DNA of 64,000 nucleotides, from positions 2,232,001 to 2,296,000 of the forward strand of contig NZ_CP062948.1 of NCBI RefSeq assembly GCF_014898175.1, written 5' to 3'. The notes below the pieces were generated by a model that ran no database searches, was not told the origin of the DNA, and worked only from the letters and a program-made list of their open reading frames with translations. The first letter of the stretch is position 1. The number at the start of each line of letters is the position of its first letter. This DNA comes from Bifidobacterium lemurum (GTDB lineage: Bacteria; Actinomycetota; Actinomycetes; Actinomycetales; Bifidobacteriaceae). The position numbers and the translations under genes were made by a program. Positions 18,583 to 28,213 of the stretch are shown here, piece by piece.

Positions 18583-19953
18583 ATGACGAGCAACGAGACT
18601 TCCCCTCATATCGCCGCAGACCTGTGGCCCGCGCCGCATCCCACGCGAGCATTGCAGGCCACCGTCACCATTCCCGGCAGCAAATCCCTGTCGAACCGCT
18701 ACCTCATCCTCGCGGCGTTGGGAACGCGCCCTGTGACCCTGCGCGGGCTGCTGCGTTCACGCGACACCGATCTGATGATCGCCGCTCTGGAAACGCTGGG
18801 CGTGCGTTGCGAGGCCGACGCGGATGATCCGACCACCGTGCGCGTGGCCCCGCCCGATACGGGACTTTTCCACGGCGACGTCGACGTGTTCTGCGGATTG
18901 GCCGGCACTGTGATGCGTTTCGTGCCCGGTCTGGCGCTGTTCGCGGATGGTCTGGTGCGTTTCGACGGCGACGGGCAGGCGTATGCGCGTCCCATGCAGC
19001 CGGTGTTGGATGGTTTGGAGCAGTTGGGTGCGAAAGTGACCTACCATGGCGAGCATGGCCGTCTGCCGTTCACCATCACTCCGCCCGATTCTTCGGAGAT
19101 GGAAGTAGCGGACGCAACGACGGCCCGGACCGTGTCCATCGACTCGTCCGGTTCCTCGCAGTTCATCTCCGGTCTGCTGCTGGTCGGCTCGCGTGTGCCG
19201 GGCGGGTTGGAGCTGCATCATACGGGGGAGAAGACGCCAAGCCTGCCGCATATCCGCATGACGGTGGCCGATTTGGCCGCGTCCGGCGTGGATGTCTCGG
19301 CCGACGAGACCGCACGCGTATGGAAGGTCGCTCCCGGAACCGTGCAGCTGCCGGATACGGTGGTGGTGGAACCCGACCTATCGAATGCGGTGCCTTTCCT
19401 CGGTGCGGCGCTGATCGCCGGGGGCACGGTGCGGGTGCCGAACTGGCCTGAGGAAACCACCCAGCCGGGCGGCCTGCTGCCGGGATATCTCGAACGCATG
19501 GGCGCTCAGGTGTCGTTCCCCGAGGAAGATGGCGTGCGGTACTGCGAAGTGACCTCCACCGGTACGATCCATGGTCTGGGAGATTTCGATCTGACCGCGG
19601 CGGGGGAGATCGCGCCTTCGCTGGCCGCGATTCTCGTGTTCGCCGACGCTCCGACGCGCATGCTCGGCATCGCGCATCTGCGCGGTCATGAGACCAACCG
19701 TTTGGAGGCTCTGGTCAACGAGATCACCCGCGTGGGCGGCACAGCGCGCGAGCTGGAGCAAGGATTGGAGATCACGCCGGTCTCGCCCGACGAGATGCAC
19801 GCGGCGGTTATGGAAACCTACGCCGATCATCGCATGGCCACCTTCGCCGCGATGCTGGGCCTGCGTATCCCCGGCATCGAAGTGCGGGATGTGGCCACCA
19901 CGCGCAAAACACTGCCCGATTTCGTGGGTATGTGGAACGCGCTGCTGGGCTGA
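18583..19953 (+). CDS. aroA: 3-phosphoshikimate 1-carboxyvinyltransferase (EPSP synthase)
   Basis: The 456-aa enzyme joins shikimate-3-phosphate and phosphoenolpyruvate in aromatic amino acid synthesis. It shows PGSKSLSNRYLILAALG near residue 30 (shikimate-phosphate binding), the LAGTVMRF segment near 105, SSGSSQFISGLLL near 190, and the C-terminal ADHRMATFAAMLGL near 415. The length is slightly above the E. coli enzyme. The start follows GGAGGACC. Confidence 0.95.
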   Translation: MTSNETSPHIAADLWPAPHPTRALQATVTIPGSKSLSNRYLILAALGTRPVTLRGLLRSRDTDLMIAALETLGVRCEADADDPTTVRVAPPDTGLFHGDVDVFCGLAGTVMRFVPGLALFADGLVRFDGDGQAYARPMQPVLDGLEQLGAKVTYHGEHGRLPFTITPPDSSEMEVADATTARTVSIDSSGSSQFISGLLLVGSRVPGGLELHHTGEKTPSLPHIRMTVADLAASGVDVSADETARVWKVAPGTVQLPDTVVVEPDLSNAVPFLGAALIAGGTVRVPNWPEETTQPGGLLPGYLERMGAQVSFPEEDGVRYCEVTSTGTIHGLGDFDLTAAGEIAPSLAAILVFADAPTRMLGIAHLRGHETNRLEALVNEITRVGGTARELEQGLEITPVSPDEMHAAVMETYADHRMATFAAMLGLRIPGIEVRDVATTRKTLPDFVGMWNALLG

Positions 19954-20033
19954 AAACCACTGCCGACCTCAAGGAAATGAGTTTGGTGTGCCTGGCTGTC
20001 AGGTCTTACGCAGATAAAACGATTGATTCCTGA

Positions 20034-20096
20034 ATTTGGTGTGCGAAATCGCCTTGACTGGGCGAAGCCGACACACCAAACTCGTTTTCACCCGAT
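20034..20096 (+). terminator. Hairpin after aroA
   Basis: TTTGGTGTG (20035-20043) pairs with CACACCAAA (20072-20080), with an inner CGCC/GGCG pairing, followed by CTCGTTTTC. A further GAGTTTGGTGTG copy lies at 19979-19990, so an alternative pairing exists. It probably terminates aroA transcription. Confidence 0.5.
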
Positions 20097-20110
20097 AGGG
20101 GTATGAAATC

Positions 20111-20160
20111 AATACAGGGAGGCCTCCCGCACTCGTGAGAGTGGGAGGCCTCCCTGTATT
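20111..20160 (-). terminator. Strong terminator between aroA and ackA
   Basis: An approximately 17-bp perfect stem (AATACAGGGAGGCCTCC and its complement) is capped by CACTC-GTGA-GAGTG. It lies 32 bp beyond the ackA stop on the minus strand and could act in both directions. Confidence 0.8.
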
Positions 20161-20192
20161 GCTAACGATCAGCGTGCGTCAGCGCGGACCGA

Positions 20193-21419
20193 TCAGGCGG
20201 TCTTGTTGCCGTAGGTGTCCTCGCCGGCTTCCGCGATGGCGGCGGACTTGCGGGCGATGGCCAGCTCCTCGTTGGTCGGGATCACGGCGATGACGATGGA
20301 GGAATCCGGAGTGGAGATGATGCGCGGCTCCTTGGAACGGGTCGCGTTCTTCTCCAGATCCAGCTTCACGCCGAACGGGGCGAGCTTCTCGCACACGCGG
20401 GCGCGTACGATGTCGTCGTTCTCGCCGACGCCGGCGGTGAAGGTGATCACGTCCACGCCGCCCATCTGGGCGGTGTAGTTGCCGATGTAGCCGACGATGC
20501 GGTGCACGTAGACGTCGAGGGCCAGCTTGGCGTCCTCGTTGCCCTCTTCGATCTCGCGATGCACTTCGCGCAGATCGCCGTAGCCGGTCATGCCCATCAT
20601 GCCGGAGCGCTTGTTGAACAGGGCGTCGAGCTCGTCCACGTTCATGTGGGCGTTGCGGATCAGGTGGAACACCACGGCCGGGTCGATGTCGCCGGTGCGG
20701 CCGCCCATCATCAGGCCCTCGAGCGGGGTCAGACCCATGGAGGTCTCGACCGGCTTGCCGGAGACCTCGGCGGAGGCGGAGGCGCCGTTGCCGATGTGCA
20801 GCACGATCTGCTTGAGACCCTCGGCCGGCTTGCCGACGATGTCGGGCACCACGGAGGAGATGAACTCGTGGGAGGTGCCGTGGGCGCCGTAGCGGCGGAT
20901 GTGGTAGCGGTCGGCGATCTCCTTGTTCAGCGCGTAGGTGCTGGCGGCCTTGGGCAGCTGGAAGAAGAAGGAGGAATCGAACACGAAGACCTGCGGAACC
21001 TCGGGCAGGAGGGCGCGCATGACCTCGGCGCCCTTGGCCTCGGGGCCGTTGTGCAGCGGGGCCAGCACGGCCAGATCCTTGACCTGGTTGATGGTCTTGT
21101 CGGTCACGAGGGCCGGATCCGGGAAGATGGAACCGCCCTGCACCACACGGTGGCCGACGGCGACGATGCCGGCCTCGCCCAGGTTTGGGCCATACTCGTC
21201 GAAGAAGCCGAGCACGCGCTTGAGACCCTGCTCGTGATCGTGGATCGGCTCCTCGAGCTCGTGCTTCTCGCCGTTGTACTCGTGCTTGTAGTGGCCGTCG
21301 ACCGGTTCGCCGATCTTCTCGACGAGGCCGGAAGCGAGACCTTCGCCGGTCTCGAGGTCAACCAGCTGGTACTTGATCGAGCTGGAGCCGGAATTGATGA
21401 CAAGGACGGTTTTCGCCAT
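20193..21419 (-). CDS. ackA: Acetate kinase
   Basis: This 408-aa enzyme transfers phosphate from acetyl-phosphate to ADP, giving acetate and ATP, the final ATP-yielding step of the bifid shunt. Motifs: VINSGSSSIKYQ at the N-terminus, HIGNGASA near 205 and TSMGLTPLEGLMMGGRTGDID (about 220-240), all typical of the family. The start at 21419 has GGAGG eight bases upstream. It follows pta on the same strand with a structured 280-bp gap. Confidence 0.96.
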   Translation of the reverse strand: MAKTVLVINSGSSSIKYQLVDLETGEGLASGLVEKIGEPVDGHYKHEYNGEKHELEEPIHDHEQGLKRVLGFFDEYGPNLGEAGIVAVGHRVVQGGSIFPDPALVTDKTINQVKDLAVLAPLHNGPEAKGAEVMRALLPEVPQVFVFDSSFFFQLPKAASTYALNKEIADRYHIRRYGAHGTSHEFISSVVPDIVGKPAEGLKQIVLHIGNGASASAEVSGKPVETSMGLTPLEGLMMGGRTGDIDPAVVFHLIRNAHMNVDELDALFNKRSGMMGMTGYGDLREVHREIEEGNEDAKLALDVYVHRIVGYIGNYTAQMGGVDVITFTAGVGENDDIVRARVCEKLAPFGVKLDLEKNATRSKEPRIISTPDSSIVIAVIPTNEELAIARKSAAIAEAGEDTYGNKTA

Positions 21420-21526
21420 TGTGGGCATCCTCCAAATTGTGATGTGTGATTTCCGCTGGAACACGGATTACCATGTCCCAGACTACTCTTTGCTTACTAC
21501 ATTTCTTTCTTTTTCATACGTTTCGA

Positions 21527-21693
21527 GTGGGTGGCGGAGCGTGTCTTTCGCCCGACCGTAAAGACTTGGCCAAGATGCTTCGCATCTTCGTCGCAGCACA
21601 GCTGCTCCCCTCGCCTACCGGCAGTCCACCGGACTGCCGGCTTAACGGCTCAGCCCGGAGCGTGTCGGGCGAAAGACACGCTCCGCCACCCAC
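21527..21693. repeat. 167-bp element with 30-bp perfect inverted repeats between pta and ackA
   Basis: The arms 21527-21556 and 21664-21693 are perfect reverse complements. Between them lie further hairpins: AAGATG/CATCTT (about 21573-21589) and CCGGCAGTCC/GGACTGCCGG around ACC (21619-21641). A third copy of GGAGCGTGTC at 21657-21666 can pair with the right arm instead, forming an 11-bp local hairpin, so two exclusive folds exist. It could be a MITE-like insertion or a structured intercistronic RNA. Confidence 0.75.
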
Positions 21694-21703
21694 GGTCAAC
21701 GTA

Positions 21704-23371
21704 TTACTGCGCTTCGATGGCGGTCAGGGCGACGGTGTTGATGATGTCCTGGACGAGGGCGCCACGCGACAGATCGTTCACCGGGCGATTGAGACCCTGC
21801 AGCACCGGTCCGACGGCGACGGCGCCGGAGGAGCGCTGCACGGCCTTGTATCCGATGTTGCCCGCGCACAGGTCGGGGAACACGAACACGTTCACATGAC
21901 CGGCCACGTCGTTGCCCTTGGCCTTGGATGCGGCGACGGTGGGGGACCAGGCGGCGTCGAACTGGATGGAGCCGACGACGGCGAGTTCGGGCGCCTTCTG
22001 CTTGACGATGGCGGTGGCCTCCTCGACGATGTCCACATCCGGACCCTTGCCGGAGCCGAGCGTGGAGTAGGAGAGCATGCCGACCTTCGGCTCGATGCCG
22101 AACGCGGCGGCCGTCTCGGCGGACTGGATGGCGATGTCGGCCAGCTGTTCGGCGTTCGGGTTGAGGTTGATCGCGCAGTCGGCGAACACGGCCACATGGT
22201 CCTTGAAGCACATGAGGAACGCGCCGGAGACGAGCGACTGGCCGGGCTTGGTCTTGATGACCTGCAGGGCGGGACGCACGGTGTTGGCGGTGGAGTTGAT
22301 CGAGCCGGAGACCAGACCGTCGGCCTTGCCGAGCACCACCAGCATGGTGCCGAAGTAGCTGGCGTCGGTCAGGGTCTTGCGGGCCTGCTCCTCGGTCATG
22401 CCCTTCTTGGCGCGCAGCTCGCACAGTTTGGCGACCATCGGCTGCAGCACCTCCTCGTCGTCCATGGCCTGGAAGACGGCCTTGTCGAGGCTGCTCAGCC
22501 CGAGTTCGGCGCCGCGGGCGAGGATGGAGTCCTTGTCTCCCACGATGATCAGGTCCACGATATCGCGTTCGAGCAGATAATCGGCGGCCTTGATGATGCG
22601 GTCCTCTTCGCCTTCGGGCAGCACGATGGTCTTCTTGTCGGCCTTGGCTTTGCCCAGCAGGCTGTACTGGAAGGCGTACGGGGTGAGGGGAGCGTCGAAG
22701 TCGGCGTCGAGGGCGGCGAGCACCTCGGCGGCGGGCGCGTTCTCTGCGAACGCGGCGGAGGCCTTTTCGGCCGCGCCTTCCTCGTCGAAATCGACCTTCG
22801 GCATCACCCACACCGGAACATCGCCGGCGAGGGCCTCCTTGAGCGGCGCGACCTGGTCGGATTCGGCACCGGTGATGAACAGACCGAGCACCTTGGTGCC
22901 GGCCTTCTCGACGGTGGCGACGCAGGCGTCGACGGTGGCCTTGACCTGCTCGGGCGTGCGGTTGATGGTGCACACGGCGAGGAACACGGGAGACTTGAGA
23001 TCGGCGGCCACGTCGGCGTTGAACGCGAACAGATCGGGATCGTTGATGGGGGACTTGTCGGTGCCGACGATCACCATCGCCTCGGCGTCGGACCCGGCCA
23101 CGGCGGTCTCGTACGCGGCGACGATGTCGGCACGGGAACCATCCTTGTCGGCGCGGGCGCGCTTCGGGCACACGCCGACGGCCTGCTCACGGGACTGCCC
23201 CGCGTTGGCGGCGGCGAGCAGCGTGTCGGTGAAGGTCTCCTTCTTGCACACGGCCGGGCGGAACACGCCGGTCTTCTTGGCCGAGGCCAGGGCGTTGACG
23301 ACGCCGAGGGCGACGACGTTGCGGCCGTTGGCGGCTTCGGGGCTGATGATGGTGACGCTGGTAAGACTCAC
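21704..23371 (-). CDS. pta: Phosphate acetyltransferase
   Basis: The 555-aa protein interconverts acetyl-phosphate and acetyl-CoA. Residues about 1-200 form a BioD-like N-terminal domain and about 215-550 the PTA/PTB catalytic domain, beginning near KTIVLPEGEEDRIIKAADYL and including ALQVIKTKPG and the C-terminal GLNRPVNDLSRGA. The length matches two-domain Pta proteins but is shorter than E. coli Pta (714 aa), which has an extra regulatory part. The GTG start follows AGGAG. It lies between xfp and ackA in metabolic order. Confidence 0.94.
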   Translation of the reverse strand: MSLTSVTIISPEAANGRNVVALGVVNALASAKKTGVFRPAVCKKETFTDTLLAAANAGQSREQAVGVCPKRARADKDGSRADIVAAYETAVAGSDAEAMVIVGTDKSPINDPDLFAFNADVAADLKSPVFLAVCTINRTPEQVKATVDACVATVEKAGTKVLGLFITGAESDQVAPLKEALAGDVPVWVMPKVDFDEEGAAEKASAAFAENAPAAEVLAALDADFDAPLTPYAFQYSLLGKAKADKKTIVLPEGEEDRIIKAADYLLERDIVDLIIVGDKDSILARGAELGLSSLDKAVFQAMDDEEVLQPMVAKLCELRAKKGMTEEQARKTLTDASYFGTMLVVLGKADGLVSGSINSTANTVRPALQVIKTKPGQSLVSGAFLMCFKDHVAVFADCAINLNPNAEQLADIAIQSAETAAAFGIEPKVGMLSYSTLGSGKGPDVDIVEEATAIVKQKAPELAVVGSIQFDAAWSPTVAASKAKGNDVAGHVNVFVFPDLCAGNIGYKAVQRSSGAVAVGPVLQGLNRPVNDLSRGALVQDIINTVALTAIEAQ

Positions 23372-23497
23372 GTTTTGTCTCCTCTGTTGCGAACTTCTGT
23401 GTGACCGCTTTGCTCACACCACTTGTCATTGTAGACCGCGCGTGTTCGCGCGCGCTGGGTGTCGCCATGAGTTGCGGTGTGTGCTGCGTCACAGTTC

Positions 23498-23543
23498 ATA
23501 GGAAAAGGCCTTCCGGAAATATTTCCGGAAGGCCTTTTCCTAT
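23498..23543 (-). terminator. 46-bp perfect palindrome after xfp
   Basis: The 23-base half site is followed directly by its complement with no spacer, so the hairpin closes on a minimal loop. It includes AAAAGGCCTTCCGG, so a T-run lies in the 3' arm. Located 27 bp past the xfp stop and 126 bp before pta, it probably ends the xfp message and may act both ways. Confidence 0.75.
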
Positions 23544-23570
23544 CGCTTAACCGAAGTCAGCTGGAGCGGA

Positions 23571-26048
23571 TCACTCGTTGTCGCCGGCGGTGGCGGCGGT
23601 GGCGGTGACGGCGCCCTGCTTGTCGGTCTTCACGTCGGAGTACACCCAGTCGGTGTAATCCGGGTGGTCGTAGCCCTTCTCGACCGCGAACTCGAAGGCT
23701 TCCTGACGGAAGGCCTCAAGCTCGTCGATCTTGGCGGCGTACTTCTCGGCGTCGATCATGCGCAGAGCCTCGGCGACCAGTTCGTAACGATCGATGTTGT
23801 TCACGCGAACCATGTCGTACGGCGTGGTGGTGGAGCCCTGCTCCTCGTAGCCGTGGACATTGAAGTTGTCGTGGTTCGGACGATCGTAGATCAGGCCGCG
23901 CACGTCGCGGGCGTAGGAGTGGTACGCGAACAGGACCGGCTTGTCGGCGGTGAAGATCTCGGCGAACTCCTCGTCGGACAGGGCCTCGTCGTTCTCCTTG
24001 GCGGACTGCAGCTTGATGAGGTCCACCACGTTGACGACCTTGAACTTGACGCCCAGCTCGTTGAGCTTGTCGGCGGCGGCCATGATCTCCTGAGCGGGGA
24101 CATCGCCGGCGGAGGCAAGAACGATCTCGGCTTCGTCGTTGGAGGCGACGGTGGAGGCCCACTTCCACTCGGCGGCACCCTTGGCGAGCTCCTCACGGGC
24201 CTCGTCCAGGGTCAGCCAGGTGGCGGCCGGCTGCTTGCCGGCGATGATCGCGTTGATCATGTTGGTGGACTTGTAGCACTTCTCGGCGACGGCCAGCAGC
24301 ATGTTGGAATCCACCGGGAAGTAGATGCCGATGACGTGGTCGTTGTTGAAGCACTTGTTCAGCAGCACGGAGGTCACGCCCGGATCCTGGTGCGAGAAGC
24401 CGTTGTGATCCTGACGCCACACGTGCGAGGAGACCAGCAGGTTCATCGAGGAGATCGGCTTGCGCCACGGGATCTCGCGGACGGTGGCCTCGAGCCACTT
24501 GGCGTGCTGGTTGAGCATGGAGTCGATCACGTGCACGAAGGACTCGTAGGAGCTCCAGATGCCGTGACGGCCGGTGAGCAGGTAGGCCTCGAGGAAGCCT
24601 TCCATCTGATGCTCGGACAGCTGCTCGGTGACCTGGCCGGTGACGGCCATGTGCTCGTCGACCAGCTCGGAGAGGTAGCCGGCGTCCCACTGCTTGTTGG
24701 TCACCTCATAGGCGGCCTGCAGACGGTTGGAAGCGGTCTCGTCCGGTCCGAAGATGCGGAAGTCGTCCGGGTTGTTCTTGATGATGTCGCGGGTGTAGGT
24801 GCCCAGACGACGGGTGGCCTCGAGCTGGCCCCAGCCGTGGCCGAACTCCTTGACTTCCTTGACCTCGTAGGCGTCGAGCTCAGGCAGGACCAGATCCTTG
24901 CGGATCACGCCGCCGTTGGCGTTCGGGTTGGCACCGATACGCAGCTCGCCCTCCGGCATGAAGGCGGTCACGTCGGCCTTCACGGCGCCGTTGGCGTCGA
25001 ACAGCTCTTCCGGCTTGTAGGACTCGAGCCAGTTCTTGAGGACCTCGAAGTGGGCCTCGGTATCGCGGGCGGAAGCCAGCGGCACCTGGTGCGAACGCCA
25101 GGAGCCCTCGGTCTTCTTGCCGTCGATGTACTTCGGGCAGGTCCAGCCCTTCGGGGTGCGGAAGATGATCATCGGGTAGAACGGACGATGCATGTCGTCG
25201 GTCTGGGCCGCGGCCTTGATGTCGCAGATCTCGTCGAAGACGGTCTCGAACAGCTCGGCGAAGCGACGGTGGATCGACATGTGATCCTCATCGTCGAAGC
25301 CGGCGACGAACTCGTAGGGCTCGTAACCCATGCCGTGGAAGAACTCGTGGAGCTCCTCGTCGGAGATGCGGGCCAGCAGGGTCGGGTTGGCGATCTTGTA
25401 GCCGTTGAGGTGCAGGATCGGCAGCACGATACCGTCGGTGCGCGGGTTCACGAGCTTGTTGGACTGCCAGCCGGTGGCCAGCGGGCCGGTCTCGGCCTCG
25501 CCGTCGCCGACGATGGCGGGCACGAAGAGGGACGGGTTGTTCATCACGGCGCCGTAGGCGTGGGACAGGGCGTAGCCCAGCTCGCCACCCTCGTGGATGG
25601 AGCCCGGGGTCTCCGGAGCGTAGTGGGAGGGGATGCCGCCCGGGTAGGAGAACTGGCGGAAGAACTTCTGCAGGCCAGCCTCATCCTTGGTGATCTTCGG
25701 GAAGGTCTCCGTGTAGGTGCCGTCGAGGTAGGACTGCGACGTACCCGCCGGGCCGCCGTGGCCCGGGCCCATGATGATCACGGTGTTCTGGCCGTGGTCG
25801 GCGATGAGGCGGTTGATGTGGCCGATGAGGAAGTTCAGACCCGGGGTGGTGCCCCAGTGGCCGACGAGACGGTGCTTGACGTCTTCGCGGGTGAAGGGCT
25901 CCTTCATCAGCGGGTTGCTGCGAAGGTAGATCTGGCCGATGGACAGATAGTTCGAGGCGCGCCAGTACTTGTCAACGCCTTCCAGGGCTTCCTCGGAAAC
26001 CGGGGTGTCCAGCTTCTTCCAGGGGGTGCCAATAACAGGATTCGTCAT
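23571..26048 (-). CDS. xfp: Xylulose-5-phosphate/fructose-6-phosphate phosphoketolase
   Basis: This 825-aa thiamine-diphosphate enzyme cleaves xylulose-5-P or fructose-6-P with phosphate to acetyl-phosphate plus glyceraldehyde-3-P or erythrose-4-P. It defines the bifid shunt. Visible motifs: [20 protein letters not shown] near 95, [12 protein letters not shown] near 152 (phosphoketolase signature), the TPP motif beginning [18 protein letters not shown] near 183, and [18 protein letters not shown] near 545. Length is standard. The start lies just after two tandem AGGAGTAC repeats that contain the ribosome binding site. Confidence 0.98.
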   Translation of the reverse strand: MTNPVIGTPWKKLDTPVSEEALEGVDKYWRASNYLSIGQIYLRSNPLMKEPFTREDVKHRLVGHWGTTPGLNFLIGHINRLIADHGQNTVIIMGPGHGGPAGTSQSYLDGTYTETFPKITKDEAGLQKFFRQFSYPGGIPSHYAPETPGSIHEGGELGYALSHAYGAVMNNPSLFVPAIVGDGEAETGPLATGWQSNKLVNPRTDGIVLPILHLNGYKIANPTLLARISDEELHEFFHGMGYEPYEFVAGFDDEDHMSIHRRFAELFETVFDEICDIKAAAQTDDMHRPFYPMIIFRTPKGWTCPKYIDGKKTEGSWRSHQVPLASARDTEAHFEVLKNWLESYKPEELFDANGAVKADVTAFMPEGELRIGANPNANGGVIRKDLVLPELDAYEVKEVKEFGHGWGQLEATRRLGTYTRDIIKNNPDDFRIFGPDETASNRLQAAYEVTNKQWDAGYLSELVDEHMAVTGQVTEQLSEHQMEGFLEAYLLTGRHGIWSSYESFVHVIDSMLNQHAKWLEATVREIPWRKPISSMNLLVSSHVWRQDHNGFSHQDPGVTSVLLNKCFNNDHVIGIYFPVDSNMLLAVAEKCYKSTNMINAIIAGKQPAATWLTLDEAREELAKGAAEWKWASTVASNDEAEIVLASAGDVPAQEIMAAADKLNELGVKFKVVNVVDLIKLQSAKENDEALSDEEFAEIFTADKPVLFAYHSYARDVRGLIYDRPNHDNFNVHGYEEQGSTTTPYDMVRVNNIDRYELVAEALRMIDAEKYAAKIDELEAFRQEAFEFAVEKGYDHPDYTDWVYSDVKTDKQGAVTATAATAGDNE

Positions 26049-26496
26049 GTGTACTCCTGTACTCCTGCACTGTGTAGTGCTGTTGGTTATTATGGTTCGG
26101 TTGCGAGCCCTGAAACCGTGTGGTTTCGCGGATTCTCACTCCCAATCGCTCCCAATCGTACGGGGACAACACGACTTTTGGCAGTTTTTTTGCGTGTGTG
26201 TTCGAAAATGTTGCGCTTTCTGCGCATTTTGTGCGATTCGAGCGGATGATTGTCCATATTGGTTTTTGCCCTGAAGAGTGGAGAAATGGCTCTATAGCAA
26301 CGAAAACAAGCTGTCGAACGCGTTTGTTCACGTTCGTTTCGAGATGTGAAGATTCGGCGTGTTGTGGTGCGGCTCGTATGGGTATTGTTCGTTTTGCGAA
26401 CACGCGCGTCGCCTTTTATCGCCTTGTCGTGTTGGCCGACGATAATCGTTGGGTTACACCTTAAGAACCATCCCGATGAACGTTAGGGGAATACCA
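26049..26496. other. Divergent intergenic region xfp/guaA
   Basis: No gene is recognised in these 448 bases. It must carry the promoters of xfp (left) and guaA (right) but no confident -35/-10 pair was found. Visible structure: a GAAACC-GTGT-GGTTTC hairpin at 26113-26128 and a perfect 10-bp tandem duplication CTCCCAATCG at 26139-26158, both in the xfp leader side. The middle (26160-26300) is distinctly AT-rich. Confidence 0.6.
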
Positions 26497-28059
26497 ATGG
26501 CAAACGGTCCTGTGCTCGTCGTCGACTTCGGCGCCCAGTACGCCCAGCTCATCGCCCGCCGCGTGCGCGAGGCGAACGTCTACTCTGAGCTGGTGCCACA
26601 CTCCATGCCCGTCGACGAGATGCTGGCCAAGGATCCGAAGGCGATCATCCTGTCCGGCGGCCCGGCCTCCGTGTTCGAGCCCGGCGCGCCGACCATCGAC
26701 AGGAAGGTGTTCGACGCCGGCGTTCCCGTGCTCGGCATCTGCTACGGCTTCCAGGTCATGGCCCACGAGCTCGGCGGCGACGTCGACAAGGCCGCCCTCG
26801 GCGAATACGGCAAGACCCCGACCGCCATCGACAAGGCCGACGGTCTGCTCGCCGGGTCCCCGGCCGACCAGAACACGTGGATGAGCCACGGCGTGGCCGT
26901 CAAGCAGGCCCCCGAAGGCTTCGAGGTGCTCGCCCACACCGAGGGCGCGCCCGTCGCCGCCATGCAGGACCCCGCCCGCAAACTCTACGGCGTGCAATGG
27001 CATCCGGAGGTCAAGCACACCCCGCTCGGCCAGAAGCTCATCGAGACCTTCCTGCACGAATGTGCCGGATTGGGCGACGATTGGGACGCCTCCAGCATCA
27101 TCGAGGACCAGGTCGCCAAGATCCGCGCCCAGGTCGGCGATGCCCAGGTCATCTGCGGCCTGAGCGGCGGCGTCGACTCCGCCGTGGCCGCCGCCCTCGT
27201 GCACAAGGCCATCGGCGACCAGCTCACCTGCGTGTTCGTGGACCATGGCCTGCTGCGCAAGGGCGAGGTCGAGCAGGTCAAGCACGACTTCGTCGAGGCC
27301 ACCGGCATCAAGCTCATCGCCGTCGACGCGGCCGACGACTTCCTCGAGGCGTTGAAGGGCGTCTCCGAGCCCGAGCGCAAGCGCAAGATCATCGGCGAGA
27401 AGTTCATCCGCACCTTCGAGAAGGCGCAGCGTCAGGTCATCGCCGAGGCGGGGGAGAGCGGCAAAGAGGTCAAGTTCCTCGTGCAGGGCACCCTCTACCC
27501 GGACGTCGTCGAATCCGGCGGCGGCGACGGCGCGGCCAACATCAAAAGCCACCACAACGTCGGCGGCCTGCCCGACGATCTCAAGTTCGAACTCGTCGAG
27601 CCGCTGCGCACCCTCTTCAAGGACGAGGTGCGCGCCATCGGCACCGAACTCGGCCTGCCCGACGAGATGGTCTGGCGTCAGCCGTTCCCCGGCCCGGGCC
27701 TGGGCATCCGCATCATCGGCGAGGTCACCAAGGAACGTCTCGACCTGTTGCGCGAGGCCGACGCCATCGCCCGCGAGGAGCTTTCCAAGGCCGGTCTCGA
27801 CCGCGACATCTGGCAGTGCCCGGTCGTGCTGCTGGCGGACGTCCACTCCGTCGGCGTGCAGGGCGACGAACGCACCTACGGCTCGCCGATCGTGCTGCGC
27901 CCCGTCAGCTCCGAGGACGCGATGACCGCCGACTGGTCGCGTCTGCCCTACGACGTGCTCGCCGCGATCTCCACGCGCATCACCAACGAATGCCGCCAGA
28001 TCAACCGCGTCGTGCTGGACTGCACCTCCAAGCCCCCGGCAACCATCGAGTGGGAGTGA
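26497..28059 (+). CDS. guaA: GMP synthase (glutamine-hydrolysing)
   Basis: This 520-aa enzyme converts XMP to GMP. The N-terminal class I amidotransferase domain shows GICYGFQ (catalytic Cys near 83) and WHPEVKHT. The ATP pyrophosphatase domain has the PP-loop [10 protein letters not shown] near 225, and the C-terminal dimerisation domain includes [12 protein letters not shown] and ends TIEWE, the canonical terminus. The start is chosen at the conserved N-terminus ([20 protein letters not shown]). Confidence 0.97.
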   Translation: MANGPVLVVDFGAQYAQLIARRVREANVYSELVPHSMPVDEMLAKDPKAIILSGGPASVFEPGAPTIDRKVFDAGVPVLGICYGFQVMAHELGGDVDKAALGEYGKTPTAIDKADGLLAGSPADQNTWMSHGVAVKQAPEGFEVLAHTEGAPVAAMQDPARKLYGVQWHPEVKHTPLGQKLIETFLHECAGLGDDWDASSIIEDQVAKIRAQVGDAQVICGLSGGVDSAVAAALVHKAIGDQLTCVFVDHGLLRKGEVEQVKHDFVEATGIKLIAVDAADDFLEALKGVSEPERKRKIIGEKFIRTFEKAQRQVIAEAGESGKEVKFLVQGTLYPDVVESGGGDGAANIKSHHNVGGLPDDLKFELVEPLRTLFKDEVRAIGTELGLPDEMVWRQPFPGPGLGIRIIGEVTKERLDLLREADAIAREELSKAGLDRDIWQCPVVLLADVHSVGVQGDERTYGSPIVLRPVSSEDAMTADWSRLPYDVLAAISTRITNECRQINRVVLDCTSKPPATIEWE

Positions 28060-28102
28060 CGAACATACGTTCGTGCTTCCGTATATTGGCGGATTGTCAT
28101 TC

Positions 28103-28141
28103 AAAAGGACTGCGCTAACAGTTTTGCGCAGTCCTTTTGTT
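28103..28141 (+). terminator. guaA terminator
   Basis: AAAAGGACTGCGC (28103-28115) pairs perfectly with GCGCAGTCCTTTT (28126-28138), loop of ten bases, followed by GTTC. The T-run is in the 3' arm and the A-run in the 5' arm, so it can work in both directions. Confidence 0.8.
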
Positions 28142-28213
28142 CGATGAAGATTCGGATTCTTGTGATTCGTTCATACTCGGTATGCCATTCCGCTTGCAGA
28201 CGTGGGGCACTGC

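Noticed and set aside
21446..26249. Long plus-strand frames opposite pta (652 codons) and xfp (861 codons)
   Set aside because: They mirror strongly codon-biased genes, giving Val/Gly/Leu/Asp-rich products without domains. Pta and Xfp motifs on the minus strand are unambiguous.
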